DNA from: a virus
IMG/VR virus record: IMGVR_UViG_3300025732_000241
Span: 1-25,643 of that record
Length of the DNA: 25,643 bases
Reading direction: 5' to 3' (one strand)
The position numbers were made by a program, and so were the translations under genes. This document shows positions 1 to 10,064 of this stretch, in pieces (the stretch's first letter is position 1; each line of letters begins with the position of its first letter). The notes beneath the pieces were generated by a model. It made no database searches, had not been told where the DNA came from, and was given only the letters and a program-made list of their open reading frames with translations.

Positions 1-3000
1 AAAATTTCAACCTTAGTATCTCCAATAGAATATCTAAGATCTACCTCAGGTAAAACATTTTTGGTTTTTCCATCTATAACAATTAATTTTGGAGGAGTAT
101 TATATCCTCTTCCAGTGGATGTAATACCTATAGATTCGAATGAATTTAATGGTTCAACTTTTAAAATTTGTGGTAAGGATAAATTTGGTTTTAAAGTAAG
201 ATCCGATGGAAAACCAAACCCAATGTCATTAATTCTAGTGCCATTAATTTTTCCTATAGACTTACTAGAAGCTTCTAAAATAGCTCCACTACCATAATTT
301 GTAATAATTTTAGAAAAATCTGGAAGCGAATAATAATTCTTCCCGCGAGAGTCAATTTTAATTTCTGTTATAGGTCCAAACGCAGTTAAAGAATCTGTCT
401 CATAAGTTATTGAAGAAATTCCAGAAGAATATGAACTTTTTTCGGGAATATTAGTTATATTATATGTAAATACGGAAGATGCAATAGAAACTATTTGATG
501 TTTTCCGTTATATTCACTTTCTACAACTTGAATTTCATTATTGGTGTATACTGAAGAATCCTCTATAATTTGTTCTTTCTCTGCTGGAAGATTTACTCCA
601 GAATAAACTTTGTCAAGTTTATAATATAATTTTCTTGGAGTGTTATTATTTACAAGTAAAGAAACTTTGGCACCACTATCTATTCCAATAACTCCATATT
701 TTTTAACTTCAAATTCAGTGCTATTTTTTGTAGAATCAAAAATTTCTTTATAATTTGAATCGATATAGAAATTGAAATCAAAAGCTGGATATGTTACTGA
801 TCCACTTACATAAGAAAGTGATGAATCTGATAGATCAAAATTTACTATAGAATCTTTATAAACTTTTATTGGAGGATTTATTGGGGTTATTGTTCCACTC
901 GAAGTGGAAGTTATATTAATAACGTCTGGACTAAAATTTATAGAGTTATAATATGAATCAGATAATTTAATTTTATCCTTATCAAAAGATATTATGTAAT
1001 ATATTTTATTATTTTCTAATCCACCTGATGGCGAAGATGAATTATATACAACTTTATCTCCATTGCTAAATCCATGATTTTCAATAAAAATATAATTCTC
1101 AGTAGTATTAATTCCAGAAGAAGAGAATGTTTTTGGATTTATTAGTAGTCTTCTATTAAAATTATCATATTTGACAATAACTGTTGTTGATATTCCTGGA
1201 TTAACATTTACAAATACGTTATCACCATTTAATAATCCATGAGTTTGTGCTGTAGAAACAGTTACAATATTTTTATATACATTTCCAGTCAAACTTGAAT
1301 AATTTGTTTTAAAGCTGTGATACGTGTTAGTTCCTACTCCAGTAAAATATAAAGTGCTAATTGATCTATTAGTACTCGCAATACCAACAAATGTTCCAGT
1401 AGATCCAAGACCAACTTTTACTGTTGATATTCCAATTAAATCGTTTGATATTTTTGCAACATATACTGTTGAATTGTTTAATAATAAATTTGAAGTTGTT
1501 CCATTATTAGAAACTGATATCTCAGTTCCTCCATTTGACGAATATATTAAAGAATCTCCAGTTTCCAATTCATGATTTGGTATATAAATTGTTTTTGTTG
1601 GTATAAAAATTTGGGTTATACCAACTCCTGGATTTGAAAATTTAATTAGTGTTCCTATTCCAACTCCAAAACTTGTTCCAATTCCAAGAGACTCTATGGG
1701 GTCAAAATATAATTCTTTATTTGATTTTTGTGGGTAGTTGCTAAAATCACTTACATTTATAGAAAATCTTCTTGGGTTTTCATATAAAATATCACTATAA
1801 CTATGAGAAGAACCAACAGATCCATTAATAGATCTTAAAACTCTAATTCTTGAAGATTTTCTATCTATATTGAGAATTTTTACCTGCTCACTTCCTACGG
1901 TAAAGATGTCATTTTCCCTTACATTTGTATATGCAATATTTCCGGTAACAGAAAAATAAGTAACAATCCCTGTTATTGGAACAGAACCTATTCCCAATGG
2001 ATCGGATATTGCAAATGTATTTGAAGATACGCCTACAGTATAAAAGTCATTATTTAAAAATGATGAAGTATTTAATCCAGATATTGATATTTTATCTAGA
2101 TTTAAAAAATTATGTGGATAATTTGATTGTATTATAAATGAATTTTTTTTATTAGAATCTGGATAAATTTCAACAGAAGAGATTGAAGTTGTTGCAACGC
2201 TAATAGAATTTACTAATTTTCCACCAACTCTAGAAACTTTAGATGATAAACCAAATCCGCGAGTTCCATCAGAATCAAATACTATTAAGTCATTAACCTT
2301 ATAATTAAGACCTCCAGTGGAAATTGCAATATTTTCTACTGATCCAGAAGAAACATTTTTAATTTCTACAGTTTGATTCAATAAATTTGGGAAGGAAATA
2401 TATGAATATGATTCAATATCTTTGTAAATATTATATGGAGTTGTATTTCTAATCCAATTAGTTTTATTTAAATCAATATTATCTTGGTTTGATGATCTTT
2501 TGAAATTAAATTCATTCGGAACAGACTTAAATTTATTTCCAATTAAATATGGGAATTTTGGTAATATGTATCCACCGAAAGAATCTGAATTATTTTCCTC
2601 TATAGATGCAAAATAAGCATAAACTCCATTAGGAAAATCAGGAGTTACGCAGAATCTTCCATTATTTTCATCTAAAACTGAGTCATCATCAACATTATTG
2701 TATGTATAATCTTCAACAAAAAATCCAATAGGAAAGATTGATTGTGATGGTCTATTTGTATCTACAGGACCAGATTTGCTATATCCCGATTTCATTCGGG
2801 TTACTGTTCCTCCATCTTTTTTGGAATATCCATATGGACCATATATTGGATTTCCATCATATGCCCATCCAATTATTGGAGAGTGATCACTTGATAAAAT
2901 TTCTCTACCATTTCCATCCTTTCTAAGGTCTGGTTTACCATATAAAATTTTTCCACCAAATTCTTTAGAATAAACACCTTCCCTTAGACTTCTTGGAGCA

Positions 3001-6000
3001 TAAAGATGGGTAAATTCTAAGTCATACTCAGAATTTGGGTTATAGAAGAGTGTTCCATCATCTCTTTTTATGGTATTGAAATATTTTTCAAATAAATTTA
3101 TTGTCCAAGTTTTTAGTTTTGGACTAAATTCTGCCCTTTGACCGGAAGCAGTTACTAGAATAAAAGTACTGTTTCTCTCATATCCAGCACCACTTTCAAT
3201 AATATTAACGGATTTTATTTGTCCATTTTCTATGATTGGTGTTAGAACTGCCCCCCTACCATTTCCATTTGTAATTATTGATAAATTTGGTGGAGAATTA
3301 TAATCTTGTCCCGAATTATTGATTAAAACATCAACTATTTTTCCATTATTAACTACTGGCACCAGATCAGCTCCTGTGCCACTATTTAAACTAATCGTTG
3401 GATTTCTTTTAAAATTCAATACTTCAGATGATCCATAACCAATTCCACCACTTCTTAAATGAACATCTCCAATTTGTCCTCTAAAGATAGGTTGAATTTT
3501 TGCTGAAAAAGCATCAGTATTTGTTGAGGAAATTCCAACCTTTCCAATTACCTCAACAGAAATTTGTGGATAATTAAAGAAATGGGTTCCGGATCCAACA
3601 GACGTAAACCCAACATACTGTTTAGTTTGATAATAAAAATCTTGACCATCTGTAGTTAATCCAATTGGAGAAAGTTTAAATGTATCACTATTCACCGTAG
3701 TAACATAATAATTTGTATTATTGGATAGACCACCAATTGATAATCCATCTGTAGAATAGTTAATTACTTCTCCGGATTTAAAATCATGATTTTTTATATT
3801 AATTTCATTTGAATATATGTTTACTAAACTTGAGGTTGCTGTTCTTTTTTTATTTTCATAATTTTGTCCAGAATCTTCAATATTAATAGCAGCAATAACA
3901 GATTTCTTATTGTATGACTCAAAAATATGATTTCCAATTCCATAAGATGTCAAAGATATTGTATTAATTCCTGATATGGAATCCTCAAGAGTTTTGTGTA
4001 ACTTAATAGTATATAAATCTTGAGTTGAAACATAATATGAAGAATTTGTTGTTATACCCCCTATTGATTGTTGACCTTCTGTTTTATAAACCACTCTTTC
4101 ATAATTTCTAAATTTATGATAGGTTGTAAACCCAATACTATTATTTGAAATATTGACTAATTCGGATTTTGATTCTGTATTGAATATAATCTGATGATCA
4201 ATCAGTTTCATTACAGCATATGCTTTTGCTCCAGATCCATTGCCGCCACTTATATTAATTTTTGGAGTCTCTATATAATCAAATCCAGGATCTATAATTT
4301 TAATTGCTTGAAGAGATCCTTTTACTGAACAATATGCACTAGCACCTGTACCTACGGAATCAGAAATAGTTAAAATTGGAGGATTAATTATATCATAATT
4401 TTGTCCGGGATTTACTACTGCAATTTCTTCTATTGGTCCATAATAAATTTTATCCTTTGATTTATAGTTTAATATTTCAACACCATTAATTAAAATGCCA
4501 GTAGTTCCAGAATTTGTATAATATTCATTTCCATCAGAAGTTGGTGGTAGAATTTCTCTAAAAAGTTTTTGTGGACTTAATTTTTTTTGTAATTTTTCTT
4601 TTTGGTTATAAAAATCATAATCAATTATTTTTCCATCAGAAATAGATATTTGATTTTCATAGTAAATAAATTTTGAGTCCTGATCGGTATTTTTTATTGC
4701 TTCATATAAAAGAGCTCTACTTTTTGTAAATTTTAATCTATTTGATGATCCAATATTTGTTATATTTCCGTTAGAATTTACTCTAGCAACATAATAAACA
4801 CCTTCACTGAGAACAGGGGAGGAGGAACTTGGTTTATAATAAATTGAATCGCCAGTGTAAAATCCGTGATCAATTACATTTGAGTTAAAAACAAATGTAT
4901 CTCCAGAAAAAACACCAGAAAAATCTATAGATCTATCAAAACATTCAATTTTATATGAAGGAAGAGAGTGTGAAGCAACTAGCGTCTTTTCCTTATCTTT
5001 ATAAACATTTTGAACATCTGAACTTTGATTTGTTAAAAATTCATAAATTGTAGACTCAACTTTTTTTATTTTTCTTTTTATAAAATAAAATCTATTGACA
5101 TCAATTTCACCTTGTTCTCTAATTTGAAAAACTGTATTTGAAATAATATTACTAATTTTAGAATCTATACTAGATCCATCACTTGAAATTATAGTAATAG
5201 AATCTCCAACTACAAAATTATGATCAATTTCAGTTGTTAATTGATAAGTATAGTCGCTAAAATCTATTAATTGTATTGAAGAAACATTAAAACTTTTTGA
5301 AATATTAAAAATCCAATTATTTGAAACAACGTCTGAAGGATTTGCTCCTAAAGTTTTAACAACTCCAATATTGTTTGCTTCTTGATAATAAGTATCGCTA
5401 ATTATAGCAGTATTTTTTAATACAGACGTTACCCTAACTTTTATATCATTTCCGGTGTTTAAATTAGAATTGCCATAAGCAAATACATTTAACCAAATAT
5501 CAGATTCATCTGAAATAGTTTTAATTATATTTTCGCATCCAAAAAATTGATTTATACTCTTTGAGCTATATGAAATTACACCTTCAGTTCCATCAAAATA
5601 AGTTACTGACAATTCCCCAGATTTTGGAAAACCTATCGTAGAATCAACATCTAAAGTCTTTGTTCCAGGTAAAACATCACCTATTAGTTTTGTATTTGGA
5701 TGAACAGAAAAAGTTCCGTATAAAGCACCATCAACTCTGATGTCTCTATTATATCCTGCATCAAAACTTAATTTATAATAAGATTTATTAGAATCTGTAA
5801 GTATTTTTTCTACATTTGAAATCTGCGCATATCCTTTTGGAATATCAGGATATCTTTCATCATAATCTTGATATAAAGTTGAATTTACTAATTCATAAGG
5901 ATCACCACTGATACTTTCAACTAATAAATTATTGGAAATATTGTATTGTGCATAAGATGGTTTAATGAGATATTCTTGTGGACGTATGACCTTTACATCT

Positions 6001-6671
6001 TCTCCATATAATGCATTAAATAAAATTTTAAATGATAAATCAGTTCCTCTCGTAGAATAAAAATCTTTAGACTGTTTTAAGAAAAAGTACTTATCTAATC
6101 CACTATAAAACTCTCTATTTTCAAATCCAGGAGTTAACTGATATTTTAATTTATTGAAAAATTCTTTTAAGAAGAGAGAACTTAAATTAATAACTATAGT
6201 AGATTCTTCTTCTCCTTTTGAATTTATAAATTTTGCACTATGAGATTCTGATTCTGATGACTTAAATAATAATTCTTCTGGTTTATTTTCTGTTTTATAT
6301 GATGTAATACCACTAAATCCTCTAATACATCCAATAAAAGAATCTGCAGTTTTACTTTGATATGAAATAATCTCATTATCTATCTGAATCAGACCATATG
6401 AATCTGAAAATCCAATAGTACTCTCAACATTTATAATATCATCAATAAATGATACATCACTTCTTAGAGTAGTTGAATCAGAATTATCTTTTATTGTATT
6501 TAATTTTATGTAACTATCAATATTCTGAGCAAGATCAGCTGGAGCTCCTTGAAACTCTTGAGAAATATAATACTGCTTTAAAAACTCAGCAACAAGTGGA
6601 AACTCTTCCTTTACATATGAAGGAAGTTGATTTTGTAAAATATTATTAAATTGAATTCTTTTTTCCGTCAT
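1..6671 (-). CDS. giant virion structural protein, partial (C-terminus beyond window)
   Basis: One frame stays open from the ATG at 6671 to the window edge (2,223 codons); I checked it for stops at several points. The gene starts 4 nt after the gp6 stop, the place T4 gives to wedge protein gp7, but the sequence reads as the giant tail/baseplate-associated proteins of cyanomyoviruses. About residues 1220-1360 look like a YHYH-type domain (SPIIGWAYDGNPIYGPYG at about 1261). At least eight segments carry the pattern H-x-F/L-x-x-G-D-x-I/V (about residues 483, 601, 854, 964, 1518, 1700, 1809, 1864), followed by Tyr-rich beta strands, resembling E1-FCCH-like repeats seen in phage structural proteins. 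Glycine-rich repeats of the form GxGA..P.I.NG.I..V.I...G.GY..PP occur near residues 750-1200 and again near the left edge. No enzymatic motif seen. The exact wedge role is inferred from position. Confidence 0.85.
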   Translation of the reverse strand, partial: MTEKRIQFNNILQNQLPSYVKEEFPLVAEFLKQYYISQEFQGAPADLAQNIDSYIKLNTIKDNSDSTTLRSDVSFIDDIINVESTIGFSDSYGLIQIDNEIISYQSKTADSFIGCIRGFSGITSYKTENKPEELLFKSSESESHSAKFINSKGEEESTIVINLSSLFLKEFFNKLKYQLTPGFENREFYSGLDKYFFLKQSKDFYSTRGTDLSFKILFNALYGEDVKVIRPQEYLIKPSYAQYNISNNLLVESISGDPYELVNSTLYQDYDERYPDIPKGYAQISNVEKILTDSNKSYYKLSFDAGYNRDIRVDGALYGTFSVHPNTKLIGDVLPGTKTLDVDSTIGFPKSGELSVTYFDGTEGVISYSSKSINQFFGCENIIKTISDESDIWLNVFAYGNSNLNTGNDIKVRVTSVLKNTAIISDTYYQEANNIGVVKTLGANPSDVVSNNWIFNISKSFNVSSIQLIDFSDYTYQLTTEIDHNFVVGDSITIISSDGSSIDSKISNIISNTVFQIREQGEIDVNRFYFIKRKIKKVESTIYEFLTNQSSDVQNVYKDKEKTLVASHSLPSYKIECFDRSIDFSGVFSGDTFVFNSNVIDHGFYTGDSIYYKPSSSSPVLSEGVYYVARVNSNGNITNIGSSNRLKFTKSRALLYEAIKNTDQDSKFIYYENQISISDGKIIDYDFYNQKEKLQKKLSPQKLFREILPPTSDGNEYYTNSGTTGILINGVEILNYKSKDKIYYGPIEEIAVVNPGQNYDIINPPILTISDSVGTGASAYCSVKGSLQAIKIIDPGFDYIETPKINISGGNGSGAKAYAVMKLIDHQIIFNTESKSELVNISNNSIGFTTYHKFRNYERVVYKTEGQQSIGGITTNSSYYVSTQDLYTIKLHKTLEDSISGINTISLTSYGIGNHIFESYNKKSVIAAINIEDSGQNYENKKRTATSSLVNIYSNEINIKNHDFKSGEVINYSTDGLSIGGLSNNTNYYVTTVNSDTFKLSPIGLTTDGQDFYYQTKQYVGFTSVGSGTHFFNYPQISVEVIGKVGISSTNTDAFSAKIQPIFRGQIGDVHLRSGGIGYGSSEVLNFKRNPTISLNSGTGADLVPVVNNGKIVDVLINNSGQDYNSPPNLSIITNGNGRGAVLTPIIENGQIKSVNIIESGAGYERNSTFILVTASGQRAEFSPKLKTWTINLFEKYFNTIKRDDGTLFYNPNSEYDLEFTHLYAPRSLREGVYSKEFGGKILYGKPDLRKDGNGREILSSDHSPIIGWAYDGNPIYGPYGYSKKDGGTVTRMKSGYSKSGPVDTNRPSQSIFPIGFFVEDYTYNNVDDDSVLDENNGRFCVTPDFPNGVYAYFASIEENNSDSFGGYILPKFPYLIGNKFKSVPNEFNFKRSSNQDNIDLNKTNWIRNTTPYNIYKDIESYSYISFPNLLNQTVEIKNVSSGSVENIAISTGGLNYKVNDLIVFDSDGTRGFGLSSKVSRVGGKLVNSISVATTSISSVEIYPDSNKKNSFIIQSNYPHNFLNLDKISISGLNTSSFLNNDFYTVGVSSNTFAISDPLGIGSVPITGIVTYFSVTGNIAYTNVRENDIFTVGSEQVKILNIDRKSSRIRVLRSINGSVGSSHSYSDILYENPRRFSINVSDFSNYPQKSNKELYFDPIESLGIGTSFGVGIGTLIKFSNPGVGITQIFIPTKTIYIPNHELETGDSLIYSSNGGTEISVSNNGTTSNLLLNNSTVYVAKISNDLIGISTVKVGLGSTGTFVGIASTNRSISTLYFTGVGTNTYHSFKTNYSSLTGNVYKNIVTVSTAQTHGLLNGDNVFVNVNPGISTTVIVKYDNFNRRLLINPKTFSSSGINTTENYIFIENHGFSNGDKVVYNSSSPSGGLENNKIYYIISFDKDKIKLSDSYYNSINFSPDVINITSTSSGTITPINPPIKVYKDSIVNFDLSDSSLSYVSGSVTYPAFDFNFYIDSNYKEIFDSTKNSTEFEVKKYGVIGIDSGAKVSLLVNNNTPRKLYYKLDKVYSGVNLPAEKEQIIEDSSVYTNNEIQVVESEYNGKHQIVSIASSVFTYNITNIPEKSSYSSGISSITYETDSLTAFGPITEIKIDSRGKNYYSLPDFSKIITNYGSGAILEASSKSIGKINGTRINDIGFGFPSDLTLKPNLSLPQILKVEPLNSFESIGITSTGRGYNTPPKLIVIDGKTKNVLPEVDLRYSIGDTKVEI

Positions 6672-6675
6672 TTTA

Positions 6676-8604
6676 TTATAATCTTACTAAATTTCCGTTG
6701 CTGTAGCTTGATGTTACAATATAGTTAGATGCCGAAGGATCAAGACCTGAAGAAATATCATCAGGAACCATTTCAAATATACTATTATTAATATCTAGTT
6801 GCAAATACAAATCTTGCAATCCAACCACATCATTTGATTGTGGAATTGCAGAAATTTGAATAATACTTTGATTGTCTTTAATTTTTCCAGACAAAATATT
6901 AATAGGATTTAAGGTTATAATTCCTTTTTGATAATTTATAGTTCCTACATTTCTTTTTACTATCGTTGATGATGTAGAATTTGCATTTGGAACAGTAAAT
7001 AAGAATATAGAACCAGTAACTCTGTTAGTATCGGGAATATCTGAAAGATAAACAAATTCTTGAAATTCTGAAGTCTTAAATGCAGAAGATTTAATATTGT
7101 ATCCATCCATACTCTTAATATGGAATGCATTACCAAATCCAATCTGGTATTCTGCAAAACTATTTAAAACAACTCTCAGATCTCTTCTAATTTGAATTTT
7201 TGTTATATTAGAAGTTACTGATTCATGACTATCATCTATAATTTTTAAAAATTTACTATATTTGAATCTTGCTCCATACTTATTTAATTCTGTTGATTCT
7301 GCATACTTATTTGCATTTGTTTGTATAATACTAGAAACATATGAAGAACTTGGAGCAAAATTTGTATTATAATAAATTTTTGAATCTATTTCAATATAAA
7401 GATACTTTAGGTCTAAAATTTCTGGTACTATTCCTGCGACCGCATATTTTTTTAGATCTCTTTTAATATTCTCTTTAATTAAGTTTGGTAAAAAATCTCC
7501 GGTTCTTGGTTTTATACTAATAAAAACCTTTCCGTATTGTGGAGGTATTAGTTCTTCGCCACCAAATACTGATATTGATTCTGTTTCTGGATAAATTTTA
7601 TTCGGAATCAAAGTTTCATAATCATTTGCAGATAATGCTCTATTTTGAGAAGAGTATATCCTTGGAGCATATTTTTTTATTGATTCTACTGATTCTATAT
7701 TTTGTCCACCTTGAGATGAAACGCCAGTAGTTAATAATGATATTCCAGAAGAAACGTTATATTCTATGCCATTTCTTACATATGACAGTCTACCGGAGAA
7801 TGTGAATTGTGAAATTCCATTCGCACTATCTCCATTAGATACAATATAATTAACTTCAATGTAATTATTATTTTCTAACTTTTTGCCGAATAAAACTCCA
7901 TCTCCAAATATTAATTCATATCTTTCATCTTCTATTTCTTGTATATAATAAACTCTTGAATCTTTATTTACATCAAATACACTATCTTGAAGTCTGTACT
8001 TAACTGATGATGTTGAATTTACACTATCTTTTACTGTTACCGAAATTAAAGAAGTATCAACCCCAGCATTTGGTAAAATAAATCTTTGATTTGGATTATT
8101 TGAACTATAAGTAAAACTGCTGGTTAATAATGTCCCTTCATATAACTGAATATCATTAAATTCTGCTATTCCATCTATTACAGGAACTGTAATATCATCT
8201 AATATTGAAAATACAAAAGATTGATTGCCAAAAGATCCAGATGTACCTGCAACTGTTCCTTTTTTTAGTATTAATGCAGATGGTGTTGGAGATACATTAG
8301 TTGTATTTACAAAAAAAGTAACTGTTGCGAGAGCAGCTTTTCTTGATCTTGGTACATAACCAATATTCCTGGCTAGTGCAACAATATTTTCTCTGAGAGT
8401 TGCACTATCAATGAATACCTCATTTGCAACCATGTTTGCATTATATGAGGTGATGTATGTATTATACGACAAAACATCGAGAATTGTTGAAAGATTGGAT
8501 CCTTCAAAATCATAGTCAGTAAAATTTGAGTTCGATCTCAAATAGTCTTTTATTGATGTTTTAATCTGGTCAAAATCCAGATTTGAAAAGTTTACTAATG
8601 GCAT
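6676..8604 (-). CDS. 6: baseplate wedge protein gp6
   Basis: 642 residues, close to the usual length of T4-type gp6. The N-terminus (LVNFSNLDFDQIKTSIKDYL, then the LDVLSYNTY and NEVFIDSATLRENI stretches) is the typical opening of cyanophage gp6/baseplate-J-like wedge proteins. In T4, gp6 forms the continuous ring of heterodimers that joins the baseplate wedges and rearranges on sheath contraction. The ATG directly abuts the TAA of gp25 (no gap), which indicates translational coupling, and the next structural gene follows after 4 nt. Base composition is AT-rich like the rest of this late module. No truncation or frameshift seen. Confidence 0.93.
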   Translation of the reverse strand: MPLVNFSNLDFDQIKTSIKDYLRSNSNFTDYDFEGSNLSTILDVLSYNTYITSYNANMVANEVFIDSATLRENIVALARNIGYVPRSRKAALATVTFFVNTTNVSPTPSALILKKGTVAGTSGSFGNQSFVFSILDDITVPVIDGIAEFNDIQLYEGTLLTSSFTYSSNNPNQRFILPNAGVDTSLISVTVKDSVNSTSSVKYRLQDSVFDVNKDSRVYYIQEIEDERYELIFGDGVLFGKKLENNNYIEVNYIVSNGDSANGISQFTFSGRLSYVRNGIEYNVSSGISLLTTGVSSQGGQNIESVESIKKYAPRIYSSQNRALSANDYETLIPNKIYPETESISVFGGEELIPPQYGKVFISIKPRTGDFLPNLIKENIKRDLKKYAVAGIVPEILDLKYLYIEIDSKIYYNTNFAPSSSYVSSIIQTNANKYAESTELNKYGARFKYSKFLKIIDDSHESVTSNITKIQIRRDLRVVLNSFAEYQIGFGNAFHIKSMDGYNIKSSAFKTSEFQEFVYLSDIPDTNRVTGSIFLFTVPNANSTSSTIVKRNVGTINYQKGIITLNPINILSGKIKDNQSIIQISAIPQSNDVVGLQDLYLQLDINNSIFEMVPDDISSGLDPSASNYIVTSSYSNGNLVRL

Positions 8605-9006
8605 TTACCTAGTAGGTTGCAATACGAACTGTAACTGTTGAGGTGGAACATCTATACCAACAATTCTGTAAATGATTACAACATCAAAGGAATTGTTATC
8701 ATAATCTGGATTTGTTTGAACATCAATTAATCTCACTCTTGGTTCATAATTTGTAATTGAATTTTTTATTTCATCATTAATATTTGAAGCAGAAATTTCA
8801 TCTACATTTTCAAATAATGATTTACTTACTTTCGAACCAAAATCTTCATTAAAAAATTTTTCTCCGGGTAAGGTAAAAACTATATTGCGAACTGCACGAG
8901 CAATTGCACTTTCATTTTTAAGGGCAATCAAGTCATCATTCAGTGGGTTAGACTGAAAAGTCATACTAATATCCTTAAATCCCTTACTTACCCTTTCTAA
9001 AGGCAT
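8605..9006 (-). CDS. 25: baseplate wedge subunit gp25
   Basis: 133 residues, normal for gp25-like wedge proteins (the lysozyme-like T4 gp25 family, also found in contractile injection systems). It carries the typical internal pattern: ALKNESAIARAVRNIVFT, then PGEKFFNEDFGS, and the family's NYEPRV segment near residues 89-94. In T4 gp25 sits at the wedge core and nucleates sheath polymerisation. It is followed without a gap by gp6, matching the T4 order 25-6. Upstream, on the coding strand, the stretch 9010-9035 contains AATAAATA, which could serve as a late promoter. Confidence 0.94.
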   Translation of the reverse strand: MPLERVSKGFKDISMTFQSNPLNDDLIALKNESAIARAVRNIVFTLPGEKFFNEDFGSKVSKSLFENVDEISASNINDEIKNSITNYEPRVRLIDVQTNPDYDNNSFDVVIIYRIVGIDVPPQQLQFVLQPTR

Positions 9007-9036
9007 TTTTTATTATAAATCTATCTTATTTATTCA

Positions 9037-9195
9037 TCATTTTCGTACTTCATAAAGAGGCTCAGTTCCGTATTCCCAGTCATCATAATCATCATCATTA
9101 CGAATTTGGGAATGAATCTCATTTTGAAGCAAGAAATCGTGTTTTTTTGGTGTTAGGTCATCATTTGCGATTTCTCTTAACATTTTTGGGTCCAT
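9037..9195 (-). CDS. small acidic protein, 52 aa
   Basis: Short frame starting MDPKMLREIANDDLTPKKH and ending in an acidic patch with four consecutive Asp/Tyr-rich positions (NDDDYDDWEYG). The start is well supported: AGGAGT lies 6 nt upstream of the ATG at 9195, one of the few clear Shine-Dalgarno sequences in the window. It lies 30 nt upstream of gp25 and reads into the baseplate genes, so it is probably co-transcribed with them. I do not recognise a function; a position just before gp25 suggests a small late protein, but nothing shows that it is structural. Confidence 0.7.
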   Translation of the reverse strand: MDPKMLREIANDDLTPKKHDFLLQNEIHSQIRNDDDYDDWEYGTEPLYEVRK

Positions 9196-9261
9196 TTTTT
9201 ACTCCTGATTAGTGAAAATCAGAACTTTTTACGGGGTTTCTATCCCGAAAATGGAAAAAAT

Positions 9262-9269
9262 TATTTATT
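9262..9269 (-). promoter_or_regulatory. candidate T4-type late promoter
   Basis: AATAAATA on the minus strand, matching the ATAAATA core used by the gp55/gp33/gp45 late transcription system of T4-like phages. It lies directly after the stop codon of the 168-residue gene and about 67 nt upstream of the start at 9195. It could drive the 52-aa gene, gp25, gp6 and the giant gene as a late unit. The motif is short and the region AT-rich, so chance occurrence is possible. Confidence 0.4.
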
Positions 9270-9776
9270 TTATGGAATCCAATGATTATTTGGTTGCTCC
9301 CACCAAAAATGAAGGTCTTCTGTGTCGTCATCATAATATAAAGATACAAAATCACTCTTGAATTTACTATGAATATTCTCACATAATGCTATAGTATATG
9401 CATTTGCCGTTGATATTGACTTAATTATGTCCACTATCCAGGTATAATTACCTCCACGAATCACTCCTGCTTCAATTAAAACAAATTTTTTCCACTTATT
9501 AGACCATTTTTTGAAATTTTCTTCAAATTCTACTTTATACTCATGTACATTTTCGTCAGGAAAAGGTACATTTACTGATTCTATATGAAAAATCTCTCCA
9601 TCCATAGTCAATGAATGAGAGAGATGTTGTGTTACTATTGCAGAATAGTCAGGAGAGACCATTAAAAAACAAGTATCACTTGGATGAATGTTCAAGTTTG
9701 ATACTTTAATTCGATAAATCATCTCCTGAATTAAAGATTTTTCTTTATCTTCTGAGATAAAGAGAAGTTTTTTCAT
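9270..9776 (-). CDS. conserved-looking hypothetical protein, 168 aa; possible phosphoribosyltransferase-like fold
   Basis: The sequence KFVLIEAGVIRGGNYTWIVD (about residues 97-116) has the shape of the PRPP-binding loop of type I phosphoribosyltransferases (hydrophobic strand, acidic residue, then a GG-containing turn), but the usual adjacent Asp-Asp/Glu-Asp pair is not there (EA instead). The C-terminus is Trp-rich (FWWEQPNNHW). No signal peptide or membrane segment is visible. The start codon overlaps the stop of the 46-aa gene upstream by ATGA, so translation is probably coupled. An enzymatic role is therefore weakly supported; it may be a degenerate relative. Confidence 0.75.
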   Translation of the reverse strand: MKKLLFISEDKEKSLIQEMIYRIKVSNLNIHPSDTCFLMVSPDYSAIVTQHLSHSLTMDGEIFHIESVNVPFPDENVHEYKVEFEENFKKWSNKWKKFVLIEAGVIRGGNYTWIVDIIKSISTANAYTIALCENIHSKFKSDFVSLYYDDDTEDLHFWWEQPNNHWIP

Positions 9777-9913
9777 CTACCTTGTCCACGGTACTTTTTC
9801 TTTTTACCATTACGAGAAGTTGCACTCAATAGTGTACGAGCAGAACGTCCTTGACGAGTCTTCTTCGGTGCTCCTGGTTCAAAAAGAGTCTTGTTGCTTC
9901 CACCTTTAGCCAT
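9773..9913 (-). CDS. small basic protein, 46 aa
   Basis: Starts MAKGGSNKTLFEPGAPKKTR and ends in a Lys/Arg-rich tail (GKKKKYRGQGR). About one third of residues are Lys or Arg, so it is probably nucleic-acid associated or a basic virion component. From memory, near-identical small proteins recur at this place in cyanomyovirus genomes. The start lies 8 nt inside the 3' end of the upstream 52-aa gene and its stop overlaps the next start by ATGA, so three genes form an overlapping chain. Function unknown. Confidence 0.8.
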   Translation of the reverse strand: MAKGGSNKTLFEPGAPKKTRQGRSARTLLSATSRNGKKKKYRGQGR

Positions 9914-10064
9914 AAATTTCCTCCATTTCTAAATCATTTGGGTCAATGTCTTCTCCCGAGTAGAAACGCTCTGAGAAGTCTTGAAGAATCTCACTACAAT
10001 CTTCTGCAGTGAGATTCATATGTATTTTACGTCCTTTATAAAGTATATTATAAAGTCTTTCCAT
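9906..10064 (-). CDS. small acidic hypothetical protein, 52 aa
   Basis: Opens MERLYNILYKGRKIHMNLTA and continues with an acidic helix-prone stretch (AEDCSEILQDFSERFYSG) and a Glu/Asp-rich tail. From memory this LYN.LYKGR...NLTAEDCSEILQ pattern recurs in cyanophages as a conserved hypothetical. Its ATG shares a base with the TGA of the glycosyltransferase gene (TGATG at 10064), indicating coupling. It probably works with, or is merely transcribed with, its neighbours; no function can be assigned. Confidence 0.8.
   Translation of the reverse strand: MERLYNILYKGRKIHMNLTAEDCSEILQDFSERFYSGEDIDPNDLEMEEIYG

Noticed and set aside
61-2926. Plus-strand frames at 61-297, 1324-1575 and 2738-2926
   Set aside because: They lie antisense inside the continuous giant structural gene and show no start signals.
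9232-9247. Possible terminator CGGGGTTTCTATCCCG
   Set aside because: Only 4-5 bp of stem and no T-run on either strand.
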